From: an uncultured Synechococcus sp.
Lineage (GTDB): Bacteria > Cyanobacteriota > Cyanobacteriia > Phormidesmidales > Phormidesmidaceae
Assembly: GCA_937911865.1 (NCBI GenBank)
Contig: CALDSK010000052.1
Coordinates: 1 to 64,000, forward strand
Length of the DNA stretch: 64,000 bases
Reading direction: 5' to 3'
Shown: positions 38,111-47,212 of the stretch, piece after piece
Layout: every line of letters begins with the position of its first letter
Position numbering within the stretch: the first letter of the stretch is position 1
Translations under genes and position numbers: made by a program
Notes under the pieces: generated by a model
Databases searched by the model: none
What the model was told of the DNA's origin: nothing
The model's input: only the letters and a program-made list of their open reading frames with translations

Positions 38111-39304
38111 CTACTGGTCTAGATGCTTCTCGATCATCTCTAACAGAGCGACTGGCCTTGGTGGCTTTGTTAAAAACTCAGTCGCCCCGGCCAGTCTAGC
38201 TCTCATCCGATCGAGGTTACTGTCTTGACCCGTGAGAATAATGATGGGTGTTTTCTCAAAAACGGGCGTCTCTCTTAAAAACTTACAGACGCTGTAGCCA
38301 TCCGCGTTAGGCAGCATGAGATCTAACAAGATTAAATCGGGCTGATGTTCAATCAGCTTAGAGAATCCTCGCATCGGCTCTGGAATACTCAGCGTACGGT
38401 AGCCAGCTGAGGTCAAAATCTTTTTGAGTGATAGGGTCAAAACAGGACTGTCGTCAATACAAGCAATCAGGGCCGTCTGGCGAGGTTCGGCGATATTAGA
38501 AAAGTTGTTTGCAGGAGCTGAAGTGTCAGGGCGCGCCGATTCCTGATGGCGTGGCTGAGTAAGACTGACCCCTAGTCCACCTGCTAGATTTTGAGTGGCT
38601 GACCGATCAACAGGAAGGGGTAAATCAGGGATATCTTGAAATCTGATTTTCTGGGCGGTTACCAGTGGTAACAATACCTGAGTTAGCTTGCTCAGGGAAG
38701 AGACATGGTTGACCAGTACATCCCACAGGTCAGTGTTTCCACTGAGGCACTCGCTAGGAACTGGCAGTGAGACCAGTACGCTCGGGTCAGAGACGATCGG
38801 TGAGATGCCCAAACTGAGGTAGCCCAATGGGCTTTCTTTCCAGGTCTGAGCCAGGCGCTGCGCTTTTCCTAGAATTCGACGGGCTTCGGAGGCAGACAGT
38901 GCTGCTGAGCGATAGGCAGACGACGACTCTAAGTGGTACGGACGCCATTCACTTTCAGCAAAACCATCGCACAGCACCTCAAAGAAGCACTCTTCTAACA
39001 CCATTCTCAATATGAGCTTGACCTGAATGGGGCTAATTTTGCCGTGTGTAATGGCTCGCTCTAGCAGTGGAATTTCCCAGGCCTGGTGAGTATCTACCTG
39101 GTCGGCTACGACTGACCAGGTCCAGCGAGGCCGGTAGCAGTGCGCTGCCCTAGAAAAGCGCCTGACCGCGGATAGTCGATTGGTCGCGTAGAGCAGCTGA
39201 CCATCTAAAACGTAAAATCGCCACTGTCCAGATTCGCTTGTCAGTACAAGCTCACCATCGCCTAACTGCTCTAGTTTCTCTATCAGGGTATTGAGAACTT
39301 CCAT
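38111..39304 (-). CDS. PatA-type response regulator (PATAN-REC)
   Basis: 397 residues from the ATG at 39304 (MEVLNTLIEKLEQLGDGEL); a GTG one codon earlier is possible. The N-terminal DUF4388/PATAN-like domain (about 1-200) has the pattern GELVLTSESGQWRFYVLDGQLLYAT. A linker follows, then a C-terminal receiver (about 275-395) with IACIDDSPVLTLSLKKIL, phospho-Asp in LILLDLMLPNADGY, ILTGQDSN, and the conserved Lys in FLTKPPRP. PatA-type regulators (PixG, PilG, PatA) work with chemosensory kinases in cyanobacterial phototaxis and pattern control. This gene is divergent from the receptor-led chemosensory operon, about 570 bp away, making it a likely CheA phosphate acceptor; this is inference. Confidence 0.88.
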   Translation of the reverse strand: MEVLNTLIEKLEQLGDGELVLTSESGQWRFYVLDGQLLYATNRLSAVRRFSRAAHCYRPRWTWSVVADQVDTHQAWEIPLLERAITHGKISPIQVKLILRMVLEECFFEVLCDGFAESEWRPYHLESSSAYRSAALSASEARRILGKAQRLAQTWKESPLGYLSLGISPIVSDPSVLVSLPVPSECLSGNTDLWDVLVNHVSSLSKLTQVLLPLVTAQKIRFQDIPDLPLPVDRSATQNLAGGLGVSLTQPRHQESARPDTSAPANNFSNIAEPRQTALIACIDDSPVLTLSLKKILTSAGYRTLSIPEPMRGFSKLIEHQPDLILLDLMLPNADGYSVCKFLRETPVFEKTPIIILTGQDSNLDRMRARLAGATEFLTKPPRPVALLEMIEKHLDQ

Positions 39305-39874
39305 CACGATAAATTCTACGCAGGGTTGAGGATTGTCTTTAAGCCTGTACGCCAGTTTCTAGTTCTTAAAACAAGACAGTAGCCAGGTAGCAGCCGACTA
39401 TCTGCAGTTTTCATAACTAAAGTATGTGAAACGTATGAAAATGAATTGAATCAGCTCACAGTCAGGGTCTGCATTTTGCCGTAAAAAGAAGACGATAAGT
39501 TGAAAAAACTTAATATTGCCTAGGTTTCGTTGTCAAAAACCGGTTTTTGCCTCCTGATAGCATTTTGGGGCTGCTAATTACCTCGTACTGTCTTAAAAAG
39601 AGCCTGATGAGGCAGTATCCAAATGTATCTTAAATACTATCAACGATGTAAGCTTTGAGAAATGCAGTACCGTGATTTCACGTAATCTTATTTTTCCTTG
39701 TTGAACTGTCAAGTTATCAAGGTTGGCTTTCAAAAACGATTGCGCCCGTTGTAACTTTCTCTCTACTATCCTTACAGACTGATTATGGGTCTGTATTTTC
39801 GTCTTTTTACTTGTTTATTTGCGTATCTACCATTTCCCCGTCAAATATCTTTCGGCTACTAAGGCAAATTTTCT
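39305..39874. other. divergent control region between patA-type and chemosensory genes
   Basis: About 570 bp, AT-rich, with no gene. It must contain promoters in both directions. I see no confident sigma70 pair or operator; several A/T-rich tracts lie between 39400 and 39850. Confidence 0.5.
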
Positions 39875-41782
39875 ATGACTACGAGTATCGCTAGAAAATC
39901 TCCGAATTTTAGAATTCAGAGGCAGCTACTTTTGTTGTTGTTATTGAGTACCTTGCTACCAGCAGCTATTGTTGGAGGATACGGTGTTACAGCATTTACT
40001 AGAGTGGCTTCCCGGTCTCTGATTGAAGACTTTGAGGAAGAGAGTGTAGAGCAAGCTCAAGCGATTAGTGAGCAGGTCGAACGCGTTGAAAATGATGCGC
40101 TTCTTCTCAGTAATTCTTACTTACTAGAGGGTCTGTTAGAGGCTGAGACAAGCGGAGGCGAGTTTGATGGCATTAGCGCTAGCACCTGGAAGGCGCAGCT
40201 GTCGGGGACTATGGCGACCCTGATGGAGGTAAAGTCTACCTATCAAAAGGTTCGCTACATCGACGAAACAGGCCAGGAAATTATTCGTGTAGAAAGAGAT
40301 AACGCCAATCTCGATCAGGTTGAGACGCTGCCTCAGTCAGCACTGCGCAATCGAAAAGACCGTCCGTACGTTGCTGCGGCCTTAACCTTGAACCCTGGAG
40401 AGATCCATGCCTCTCCGATTACGCTACAGCGCCGGGATGGCGAGGTTTTAGAAGAGTTCGGCGGTGTTGCTCACTATGCAGAGCCAGTATTCGATCAGGC
40501 TGGGCGACGCAGGGGATTAATTATGATTAATGTCTTTGCAGACAGCATGTTTGCCGTGGCCGATGAGCTAGAAGAGAGCGAAACTGATGAGGGCGAAGAT
40601 GAAGATCTTTTCATCATCAACGCCGATGGCTATTATCTAAAGCACGAAGACGAAGAGAAAACCTGGGGCTTTGAGCTGGGTCACGAAGAAACGCTGCAAG
40701 CCGACTATGGCGAAGAGGCCGCTGAGACAGTTTTATCAAGCGATCAGGGCGTGGTGAGAGCGGGCTCTAGTTTGATTGCCTACACGAAAGTTGATCCTAA
40801 CCCTGAGCAAGAAGGAGAGCATTTTTATGTAGCGGAATCGTTGCCTAGTCGAAGCGTCTATGGCCCGGCTAATTCATTTCGCGCGGTTGCTGCGCTAGTG
40901 ACCCTACTCGCACTGGCGGTGGCGCTGCCTCTTGGCATTTTGCGGGGGCGTCAGCTGATCAATCTGATCGAGCGCCTGATCAATGGCATCTCAACCTCTA
41001 GCCAACAGATTTTTTCGACGGTCTCTGAGCAAGAGCGAATTGCGAGTCAGCAGGCTGCTTCCGTGAGCGAGACAAGTACCACCATGGAAGAGCTAGAAGC
41101 GTCTTCACGGCAGTCGGCAGAGCAGGCGATGGCGGCTGTAGAAGCGGCTAGAACGGCCAAAGCGCAGGCAGAGGTTGGCGTTCAGGCGGTGGACGATACG
41201 CTAGCGGGGATGTTTACGCTAGAGCAGAAGGTTGACGCGATCGCTCAGCAAATTGTCAACCTCAGTGGTCAGGCGGACGAAATTGGCAGCATTTCGCAGC
41301 TGGTGAGTGACTTTGCTAGCCAAACCAACATGCTGGCATTGAACTCTTCAGTAGAAGCGGTGAGAGCGGGTGAACATGGCCGTGGCTTTGCGGTGGTTGC
41401 CAATGAGATTCGCAAGCTTTCTGAACAGAGTCAGCAGTCGGCAGACAAGATTAATACGCTAGTTGCTGAAATTCAAAAGCTGATCAACCAGACGGTGATG
41501 GTGACAGAAGAAGGTACGAAGACCGCTAAAGCGGGCGTCAAAATTGCGAAGCGTACAGAGCAAGCCTTCTCCGATATTAAAAGAGGTATTGACGCTGTGG
41601 TGATGAATAATCAGCAGGTGTCGCTCACTCAAAAGCAGCAGGTGGACGCTATTCGACAGGTGGTTACTGCGATGGAGACGATCGATCGCAGTTCGAAAGA
41701 GTCAGCGACAGGCCTCAGTCAAACCCGTACGGGTACTCAGCAGCTCAGTGAAACAGCGCAGTCCTTGCGCGAAATGATGTAG
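39875..41782 (+). CDS. methyl-accepting chemotaxis receptor
   Basis: 635 residues. A transmembrane helix at about 15-37 (LLLLLLSTLLPAAIVGGYG) is followed by a large extracytoplasmic sensor (about 40-335) with the double-Cache pattern (VRYIDETGQEIIRVERDN, then FGGVAHYAEPVFDQAGRRRG). A second helix (AVAALVTLLALAVALPLGIL) leads with little or no HAMP domain into the signalling domain. The hairpin tip reads LALNSSVEAVRAGEHGRGFA followed by VVANEIRKLSEQS, the interaction site for CheA/CheW. Glu-rich acidic stretches (EEESETDEGEDED-like) occur in the sensor. No C-terminal CheR-docking pentapeptide is visible; the protein ends SLREMM. It is the first gene of an operon with cheA, cheB, cheR and cheW. 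Confidence 0.92.
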   Translation: MTTSIARKSPNFRIQRQLLLLLLLSTLLPAAIVGGYGVTAFTRVASRSLIEDFEEESVEQAQAISEQVERVENDALLLSNSYLLEGLLEAETSGGEFDGISASTWKAQLSGTMATLMEVKSTYQKVRYIDETGQEIIRVERDNANLDQVETLPQSALRNRKDRPYVAAALTLNPGEIHASPITLQRRDGEVLEEFGGVAHYAEPVFDQAGRRRGLIMINVFADSMFAVADELEESETDEGEDEDLFIINADGYYLKHEDEEKTWGFELGHEETLQADYGEEAAETVLSSDQGVVRAGSSLIAYTKVDPNPEQEGEHFYVAESLPSRSVYGPANSFRAVAALVTLLALAVALPLGILRGRQLINLIERLINGISTSSQQIFSTVSEQERIASQQAASVSETSTTMEELEASSRQSAEQAMAAVEAARTAKAQAEVGVQAVDDTLAGMFTLEQKVDAIAQQIVNLSGQADEIGSISQLVSDFASQTNMLALNSSVEAVRAGEHGRGFAVVANEIRKLSEQSQQSADKINTLVAEIQKLINQTVMVTEEGTKTAKAGVKIAKRTEQAFSDIKRGIDAVVMNNQQVSLTQKQQVDAIRQVVTAMETIDRSSKESATGLSQTRTGTQQLSETAQSLREMM

Positions 41783-41897
41783 GACGCAACGTCAGTAGAT
41801 TTACTCCGTAGATGTACTGGCTGTACTGCGCAGCGCATATCAGCGCTAAAGAAGATCTGCATATCGAGAATGCTGAGGCGGGCCTAAGTAAATAATC

Positions 41898-44800
41898 ATG
41901 ATGATCGAAGATGAAGAACTCCGCAGTTTGTATCAGAACACCTGCAAAAGCCGACTCAGTGTCCTAAAGTCTGGTTTGCTCGGTTCAGATGCTTCTGGTT
42001 TGTTGGGCACAGGCGCTGGGACAGCAAGCGCTGCGAGTGAGAACGCGTTGGAGACGCTGCGACGTGAAGCGCACAGTTTGAAAGGAGACTCTAGGGTAAT
42101 GGGTCTAGAGGAGATTGCCGATGTTGCCCAAGCCGTAGAGCAGACGATTAAGTTTCTGCAGCAGCCATCCTCTGGCCACTCGCTCTCTTCAGACGCTCTG
42201 CATGCTCTGATGAAAGAGGCTTTGCTCACAATTGAGCGGCAGGTTCGTCTGGCAACGGTAGACAGTTCACCTCAGGAAAATGCTTCTGCGGACGAGCGTA
42301 ATACGCGACAGGTGATTGAGCGGATTGAAGCTACGCTCTCTGAGGCCAGTGCTAATCGCGAGTCTGGCACGGAAGGCCAGTCTGATGCGGAAGGCCAGTC
42401 TGATGCGGAAGGCCAGTCCGAGACTGAAGACAAATCTGATGCTGAAGACAAATATATTGCGGGCGTCGCTACTGAAGGTATTGCCTCTCGTGGTGAGCGT
42501 GAGCCCGATGAGCTTAGCGAAGACATTGCCTCGACAGCATCGACTTTGATTGCTGATAACGATATTCGTCGGCTATATCGTACGACCAGCGAACAGCGGT
42601 TGCAGGTGATTACCCAGGCCTTAGAGCAGCTAATACAAGATGCTCAAAACGTGTCGGTACTAAACACGGCAGCGCTGGCAGCCTTTCGGTACGAATCTCA
42701 GGGCTTAAAAGGTGATTCGCTGGAGGTTGCTCAAGGGGCGATCGCAGCTATCACCGGGCAGTTTGAATCCATTGCTAACCGACTCATTGCTGATAGCCTT
42801 GAGCTGACTCAGCCTCTGCAAGACAGCCTGTGGAAAGGCGTGCAGTCTATCTCTCGGTTGATTCATCACGCCGTTTCTGCTGATGCTGATACCGATATTA
42901 ACCGGGCGATCGCACCCGAGAGTCTAAGTGCACTGCTCGACGAGCTAGCGACCTATCTAAAGAAAGACGCGTCTGACTTGGCAGATGACCTGTGGTCTCC
43001 CGTTGAACTGATTGAAGATGAAGAGCTGCGCGAGATCTACAGAACGACCAGTGAGCAAAGGCTAAACAGACTTGAATCGCATTTGTCTCAGCTGGCCACA
43101 AGCGCTGTAGACCCAGAACTCGTTGTTGAAATGCTGCGAGAGGCCCACAGCCTAAAAGGTGATGCTAGATCTACGCAAGTTACCCCTGTAGCAGAGATGG
43201 CAGAGGCTCTAGAAGGGGTGCTGAGCCGTATTCAGGCCCAGTCTGTTCCCGAAGAATCTGATCATTCCGAATCTGCTGGCCAACTCGAACAGGCCTCCCC
43301 CGAGCAGAGTATCCTGACGCGAGAGTCTCTCGATAGCATCAGGGAGAGTATTTTGGCGATGGGGGCGTTAGTTCAAACCGCTACAGTGGGTGTGCCCAAC
43401 CATGTTAACGTTGCGCAACTCATCCAAAACTTACAGGTTGTTCAAACCTTGGAGGAGGCGAATAGTTCGTCAGCACCTGCTACGTCTGAGCGCTCTCCTA
43501 TCGAATCTTTAGCAGCAGCGCCAGTACTGCCTGATGAGGAGTTATCTACAGAGTCAGCAGAGTCAGATCACTTGGAGGCCGCCCATAGCGTAGCGCCGGA
43601 TGCACAGCTAGACGTCTCGCAAGCGCCCAATAGTAATGCTGAAGCTGGCATCGAAGCCAACCTGGAAGCGGGCGCAGCATCAGGTAGCAGTATTGAAGAT
43701 GAAGAGCTGAGAGAGGTTTACCGAGCAGTTAGCGCTGAACGTTTGCAGCGATTGGAGCGAGGGCTGGCACAGCTGTTAGGCCAGCCAGATGACAGTGCTG
43801 TAATGGCCGAGCTGTTGCGAGAAGCTCACAGCTTGAAGGGAGATGCTAGAAGTGTTGACCTGGGTGATGTTGAGCAGCTAGCGCACGCTATTGAAGACAT
43901 TCTGATTGGAATTCAACGCCAGCCAACCATTTTGACCGCTGAGCTAAGCGACTTGCTGTTGCGAGGGATAGATGCGATCGCTCAGCTCATGGACGAAGCC
44001 ACCACAGGCCATGCCAGCTCGCCAGTAGAGACCAAAACGCTCGTTTCAGAACTACGTGCGGTTGAACTCCCTGCCTCTGAATCAACAGAAGAGCCGACAG
44101 AGCCTGATGATCTTTCAGCGCTAGCTGCTTCCACACAGTCTGCGCTTTTACAGCCGTCTGTTACCCAGCCTTTACCCGCTGCCAGTCTTCAGACGGTTGC
44201 GGGTATCGAGCGAATAGAAACTATCCGCGTGCAAACCCGAGATTTGGACGCGCTAGCGGCCCAGACCGAACAGCTGACCCTCACCCGCATTCAGACTGCT
44301 CAAACCACTGCCAAGATGATGGAGCTAGTAGACCTGTGGAGTAAATGGCGGACCCATCAAAGGCGTCATCCGGCTGCTCAAAATCAAACGTCTAATCCGT
44401 ACGAAGCGCCTATCGATGCTTTAATAAATCGGCTGCGGTTATCGACTCAAGAAAACAGTTTCCGCCTGGATTTAATTTCTCAAGATTTGGGACAACAGGT
44501 TCAAACGTTACGCTTGCTACCTGTCTCAACGGTTTTGCGTAACTTTCCTCGGGTGGTCCGCGATCTGGCGAGAAAGCAGTCTAAATCGGTTGAATTGATT
44601 ACAGAAGGTGAGGAGACAACCGCCGATAAAAGAATCTTAGAAGACATTCAAGACTCTTTAACTCAGCTGATACGCAATGCTATAGACCACGGCATTGAGC
44701 CGCCTGCTGAGCGAGAGGCCGTCGGTAAATCGCCCACAGCTACGCTTTCGATCCGTAGCTATCAAAGCCCTAACAGTATTGTTATTGAAGTCGCTGACGA

Positions 44801-45917
44801 CGGTCGCGGCCTCGATGTTGAACAAATTAAACAAACGGCTATCCGGCGAAAGCTATACAGCTCTGAGGAATTAGACAGCTTCTCTCCTAGCCAAATTCAA
44901 GAGCTGATTTTTGTGCCTGGGTTTTCGACTCGCAGCTTTACAACAGAAATCTCGGGCCGTGGGGTCGGTTTGGATGTAGTGCGCACGCAGGTAGAGCGGC
45001 TAAAGGGTAACGTTCAAGTAGATTCTATGCCGGGGCGAGGCTGCACGTTCCGCCTCCAAATTAGAACGCAGTTAGCCACCGCTAACGTGGTGTTTGTCAG
45101 CGTTCGTGGGGTGGTCCATGCGCTACCGATCGAATTTTTGCAAACGACCATGCGTTTGTCCCCAGACGATATTGTTACCGCTGATGGCAAAGACACCATT
45201 CAATGGAATGGGCAAACGGTCCTTGTTCGAGACCTGTTTGATGTATTGGAGCTAGCCAATTCTCCGGCCTATCAACCGCCCGCCCAGACGGTTGCCGATG
45301 GTCAAAGGGCGTGCCTTTTACTTCGCGCTGGCGACGAGCTAGGTGCGTTTTTGGTCGATCGACTGCTCGATACGCAAGAGGTTGTCTTTAAACCTCAAAG
45401 CGCCATCCTGAAGCGTGTTCGCAACGTAGTGGGCCTGACGATTCTCGGTAACGGTGACATTTGCACCATTTTGAACCCTGCTGATTTGATTAAATCGATT
45501 CAGCGGACAGACGAGCGTGCGCCTTTGCCATTACGAGAAGCGCCCAGTCCACGCAAGCCGCTAATTCTGCTGGTGGAAGATTCCCCACCCGTCAGAATTC
45601 AAGAAAAGCGGCTGTTTGAAAATGCAGGCTACGAAGTGGTGACCGCAGAAGATGGCTTGGAGGGTTATGAAATTTTGCGAGAAGGTCGATTTGATGCGGT
45701 GATTTCAGACATTGAAATGCCGAATTTAGATGGGCTGTCTCTTACTAGAAAAATTCGTGAGCATCAGGAGTACGAAGAGCTGCCGATTATTTTGGTGACG
45801 ACACTCTCGACTGATCAAGATCGCCAGAGGGGAGCTGATATGGGTGCCAATGCCTACATTGTAAAAGGCAAATTTAATCAAGAAGCATTGTTAGAGACGC
45901 TGCATCGATTGATTTGA
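41898..45917 (+). CDS. cheA: hybrid CheA kinase with four HPt domains and a C-terminal receiver
   Basis: 1339 residues. Four HPt domains share the signature EDEELR-YR-TS-RL. HPt1 has His59 in LRREAHSLKGDS, HPt2 has Gln268 in FRYESQGLKGDS (His lost), HPt3 has His417 and HPt4 has His644 in LLREAHSLKGDA. Long acidic linkers separate them; one carries an 18-bp in-frame repeat. Then come the dimerisation helices (about 770-880), the HATPase domain (IRNAIDHGIEPPAERE, VADDGRGLD, FSTRSFTTEISGRGVGLDVV), a CheW-like domain (about 1060-1200) and a receiver with Asp1271 in VISDIEMPNLDG. This is the architecture of hybrid CheA proteins such as WspE, PixL/HikA types and ChpA. The multiple HPt sites suggest a phosphate sink or branching. 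It lies 115 bp after the receptor gene. Confidence 0.95.
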   Translation: MMIEDEELRSLYQNTCKSRLSVLKSGLLGSDASGLLGTGAGTASAASENALETLRREAHSLKGDSRVMGLEEIADVAQAVEQTIKFLQQPSSGHSLSSDALHALMKEALLTIERQVRLATVDSSPQENASADERNTRQVIERIEATLSEASANRESGTEGQSDAEGQSDAEGQSETEDKSDAEDKYIAGVATEGIASRGEREPDELSEDIASTASTLIADNDIRRLYRTTSEQRLQVITQALEQLIQDAQNVSVLNTAALAAFRYESQGLKGDSLEVAQGAIAAITGQFESIANRLIADSLELTQPLQDSLWKGVQSISRLIHHAVSADADTDINRAIAPESLSALLDELATYLKKDASDLADDLWSPVELIEDEELREIYRTTSEQRLNRLESHLSQLATSAVDPELVVEMLREAHSLKGDARSTQVTPVAEMAEALEGVLSRIQAQSVPEESDHSESAGQLEQASPEQSILTRESLDSIRESILAMGALVQTATVGVPNHVNVAQLIQNLQVVQTLEEANSSSAPATSERSPIESLAAAPVLPDEELSTESAESDHLEAAHSVAPDAQLDVSQAPNSNAEAGIEANLEAGAASGSSIEDEELREVYRAVSAERLQRLERGLAQLLGQPDDSAVMAELLREAHSLKGDARSVDLGDVEQLAHAIEDILIGIQRQPTILTAELSDLLLRGIDAIAQLMDEATTGHASSPVETKTLVSELRAVELPASESTEEPTEPDDLSALAASTQSALLQPSVTQPLPAASLQTVAGIERIETIRVQTRDLDALAAQTEQLTLTRIQTAQTTAKMMELVDLWSKWRTHQRRHPAAQNQTSNPYEAPIDALINRLRLSTQENSFRLDLISQDLGQQVQTLRLLPVSTVLRNFPRVVRDLARKQSKSVELITEGEETTADKRILEDIQDSLTQLIRNAIDHGIEPPAEREAVGKSPTATLSIRSYQSPNSIVIEVADDGRGLDVEQIKQTAIRRKLYSSEELDSFSPSQIQELIFVPGFSTRSFTTEISGRGVGLDVVRTQVERLKGNVQVDSMPGRGCTFRLQIRTQLATANVVFVSVRGVVHALPIEFLQTTMRLSPDDIVTADGKDTIQWNGQTVLVRDLFDVLELANSPAYQPPAQTVADGQRACLLLRAGDELGAFLVDRLLDTQEVVFKPQSAILKRVRNVVGLTILGNGDICTILNPADLIKSIQRTDERAPLPLREAPSPRKPLILLVEDSPPVRIQEKRLFENAGYEVVTAEDGLEGYEILREGRFDAVISDIEMPNLDGLSLTRKIREHQEYEELPIILVTTLSTDQDRQRGADMGANAYIVKGKFNQEALLETLHRLI
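42371..42460 (+). repeat. 18-bp tandem repeat, about 5 units, in cheA linker
   Basis: Unit GGAAGGCCAGTCTGATGC occurs twice identically and once diverged (42371-42424), then two related TGAAGACAAAT-type 18-bp units follow. They encode a GQSDAE / DKSDAE acidic linker between HPt1 and HPt2. Confidence 0.85.
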
Positions 45918-45991
45918 TGACGCCAAAGATAAACTGCCACATCTGAATCAAGCAGGACTAGGATGCAACGATGCTCTGCCTGTACTGTTCT

Positions 45992-46021
45992 ATCTGTGTT
46001 TTGCCGATCTGTGTTTTCCTG
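45992..46021. repeat. 15-bp tandem duplication upstream of cheB
   Basis: ATCTGTGTTTTGCCG and ATCTGTGTTTTCCTG are adjacent in the 155-bp gap between cheA and cheB, followed by a looser copy. Confidence 0.75.
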
Positions 46022-46072
46022 CCTGTGCTTGTTTGTGTTTTGGAATAACGATGTTCATAAGTAACTAGCTGA

Positions 46073-47212
46073 ATGCCTATTCGAGTGTTGTTAGTGGAGG
46101 ATTCGCCAGTTGCCCTGACCGTCCTCACAAAAATTTTGAAGCAGTCGCCAGACATTGAAGTGGTTGGCGCTGCGAGTACTGGGGTGGAAGCGCTGGCGTT
46201 AATTCCGCAAAAGCAGCCGCAGGTAATTTGCACAGATTTGCATATGCCGCATATGGATGGCTTAGCACTGACCACTGAGATTATGGCGCGATTCCCGGCG
46301 CCGATTTTAGTGATTAGTGTTTCGGTGCAGCCGGACGATACGCAGCAGGTTTTTCGGCTGTTAGAAGCGGGCGCGGTTGATGTATTTCCTAAGCCAGTGG
46401 CTGGGCTCAGTGCTGAGAGCCTATCGCTCAATGCAGCTTTAATTGAAAAAATTAAAATATTGGCAGGCGTTAGAGTCTTTAAGAAAAAGCGATCGCCGCC
46501 TTTAAACGTCTCGCCTCTAGCTGCTTCGCCTCTGACTGCTTCGCCTGTGGGTGTTCCGTCGTCTCCAATTCCGCCCTTGAACCTGTCTAAATTGGCTCAA
46601 GATGGGTCGCCTATAAAGCCTCGTAAACGGCCAAAGATCATTGCCATAGGTGCTTCTACCGGCGGTCCTACCGCGCTTCACACCTTACTGCGACAGCTAC
46701 CCAAACAGCTGCCACCCATGATCTGCGTGCAGCATATTGGCGCTGGCTTTTTGCAGGGATTGGTTGATTGGCTGCAGACTGACTGCACGCTACGGCTTCA
46801 AATTGCTAAAGCGGGTGAGCAGCCTCAGCCAGGAAATGTCTATTTTTCATTGGAGCAGCAGCACTTACTAATAGATGATCGCGGTAGATTTGCCTATTGT
46901 GATTGGCCGCTGGTGGATGGCCATCGACCTTCGATTACGGTGGCGTTTCAGTCGGTGGCTGAGTACTATGGCGCGCAGTCTGTTGGCATTTTGCTGACGG
47001 GCATGGGCAGAGATGGCGCTGTGGGGCTAAAGGCGATCGCAGACGCAGGCGGTGTGACGTTGGCTCAAGATGAAGCGACCAGCGTAGTGTTTGGTATGCC
47101 CAAGGTCGCGCTTGAGCTTGGAGCTGTTGAACAGGTCTTGCCGATTGAGGCGATCGCACCTACCCTACTTCAACATCTGAAGCCTTTTGCACCCTCTACT
47201 GCGAGCCAATGA
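46073..47212 (+). CDS. cheB: chemotaxis protein-glutamate methylesterase
   Basis: 379 residues. The N-terminal receiver has phospho-Asp55 in CTDLHMPHMDG. A Ser/Pro-rich linker (about 143-180) has a 15-bp in-frame repeat encoding SPL-A units. The C-terminal esterase domain has the Ser/His/Asp triad: Ser195 in GASTGGPTAL, His in CVQHIGAGF and Asp in LLTGMGRDGAVG. CheB removes methyl groups from receptor glutamates to reset sensitivity. Its last 4 bp overlap cheR (ATGA), showing tight co-translation. CheB is missing from the best-studied cyanobacterial chemosensory clusters. Confidence 0.95.
   Translation: MPIRVLLVEDSPVALTVLTKILKQSPDIEVVGAASTGVEALALIPQKQPQVICTDLHMPHMDGLALTTEIMARFPAPILVISVSVQPDDTQQVFRLLEAGAVDVFPKPVAGLSAESLSLNAALIEKIKILAGVRVFKKKRSPPLNVSPLAASPLTASPVGVPSSPIPPLNLSKLAQDGSPIKPRKRPKIIAIGASTGGPTALHTLLRQLPKQLPPMICVQHIGAGFLQGLVDWLQTDCTLRLQIAKAGEQPQPGNVYFSLEQQHLLIDDRGRFAYCDWPLVDGHRPSITVAFQSVAEYYGAQSVGILLTGMGRDGAVGLKAIADAGGVTLAQDEATSVVFGMPKVALELGAVEQVLPIEAIAPTLLQHLKPFAPSTASQ
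46511..46555 (+). repeat. 15-bp tandem repeat, 3 units, in cheB linker
   Basis: Units TCGCCTCTAGCTGCT, TCGCCTCTGACTGCT and TCGCCTGTGGGTGTT encode the flexible linker between receiver and esterase. Confidence 0.85.
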
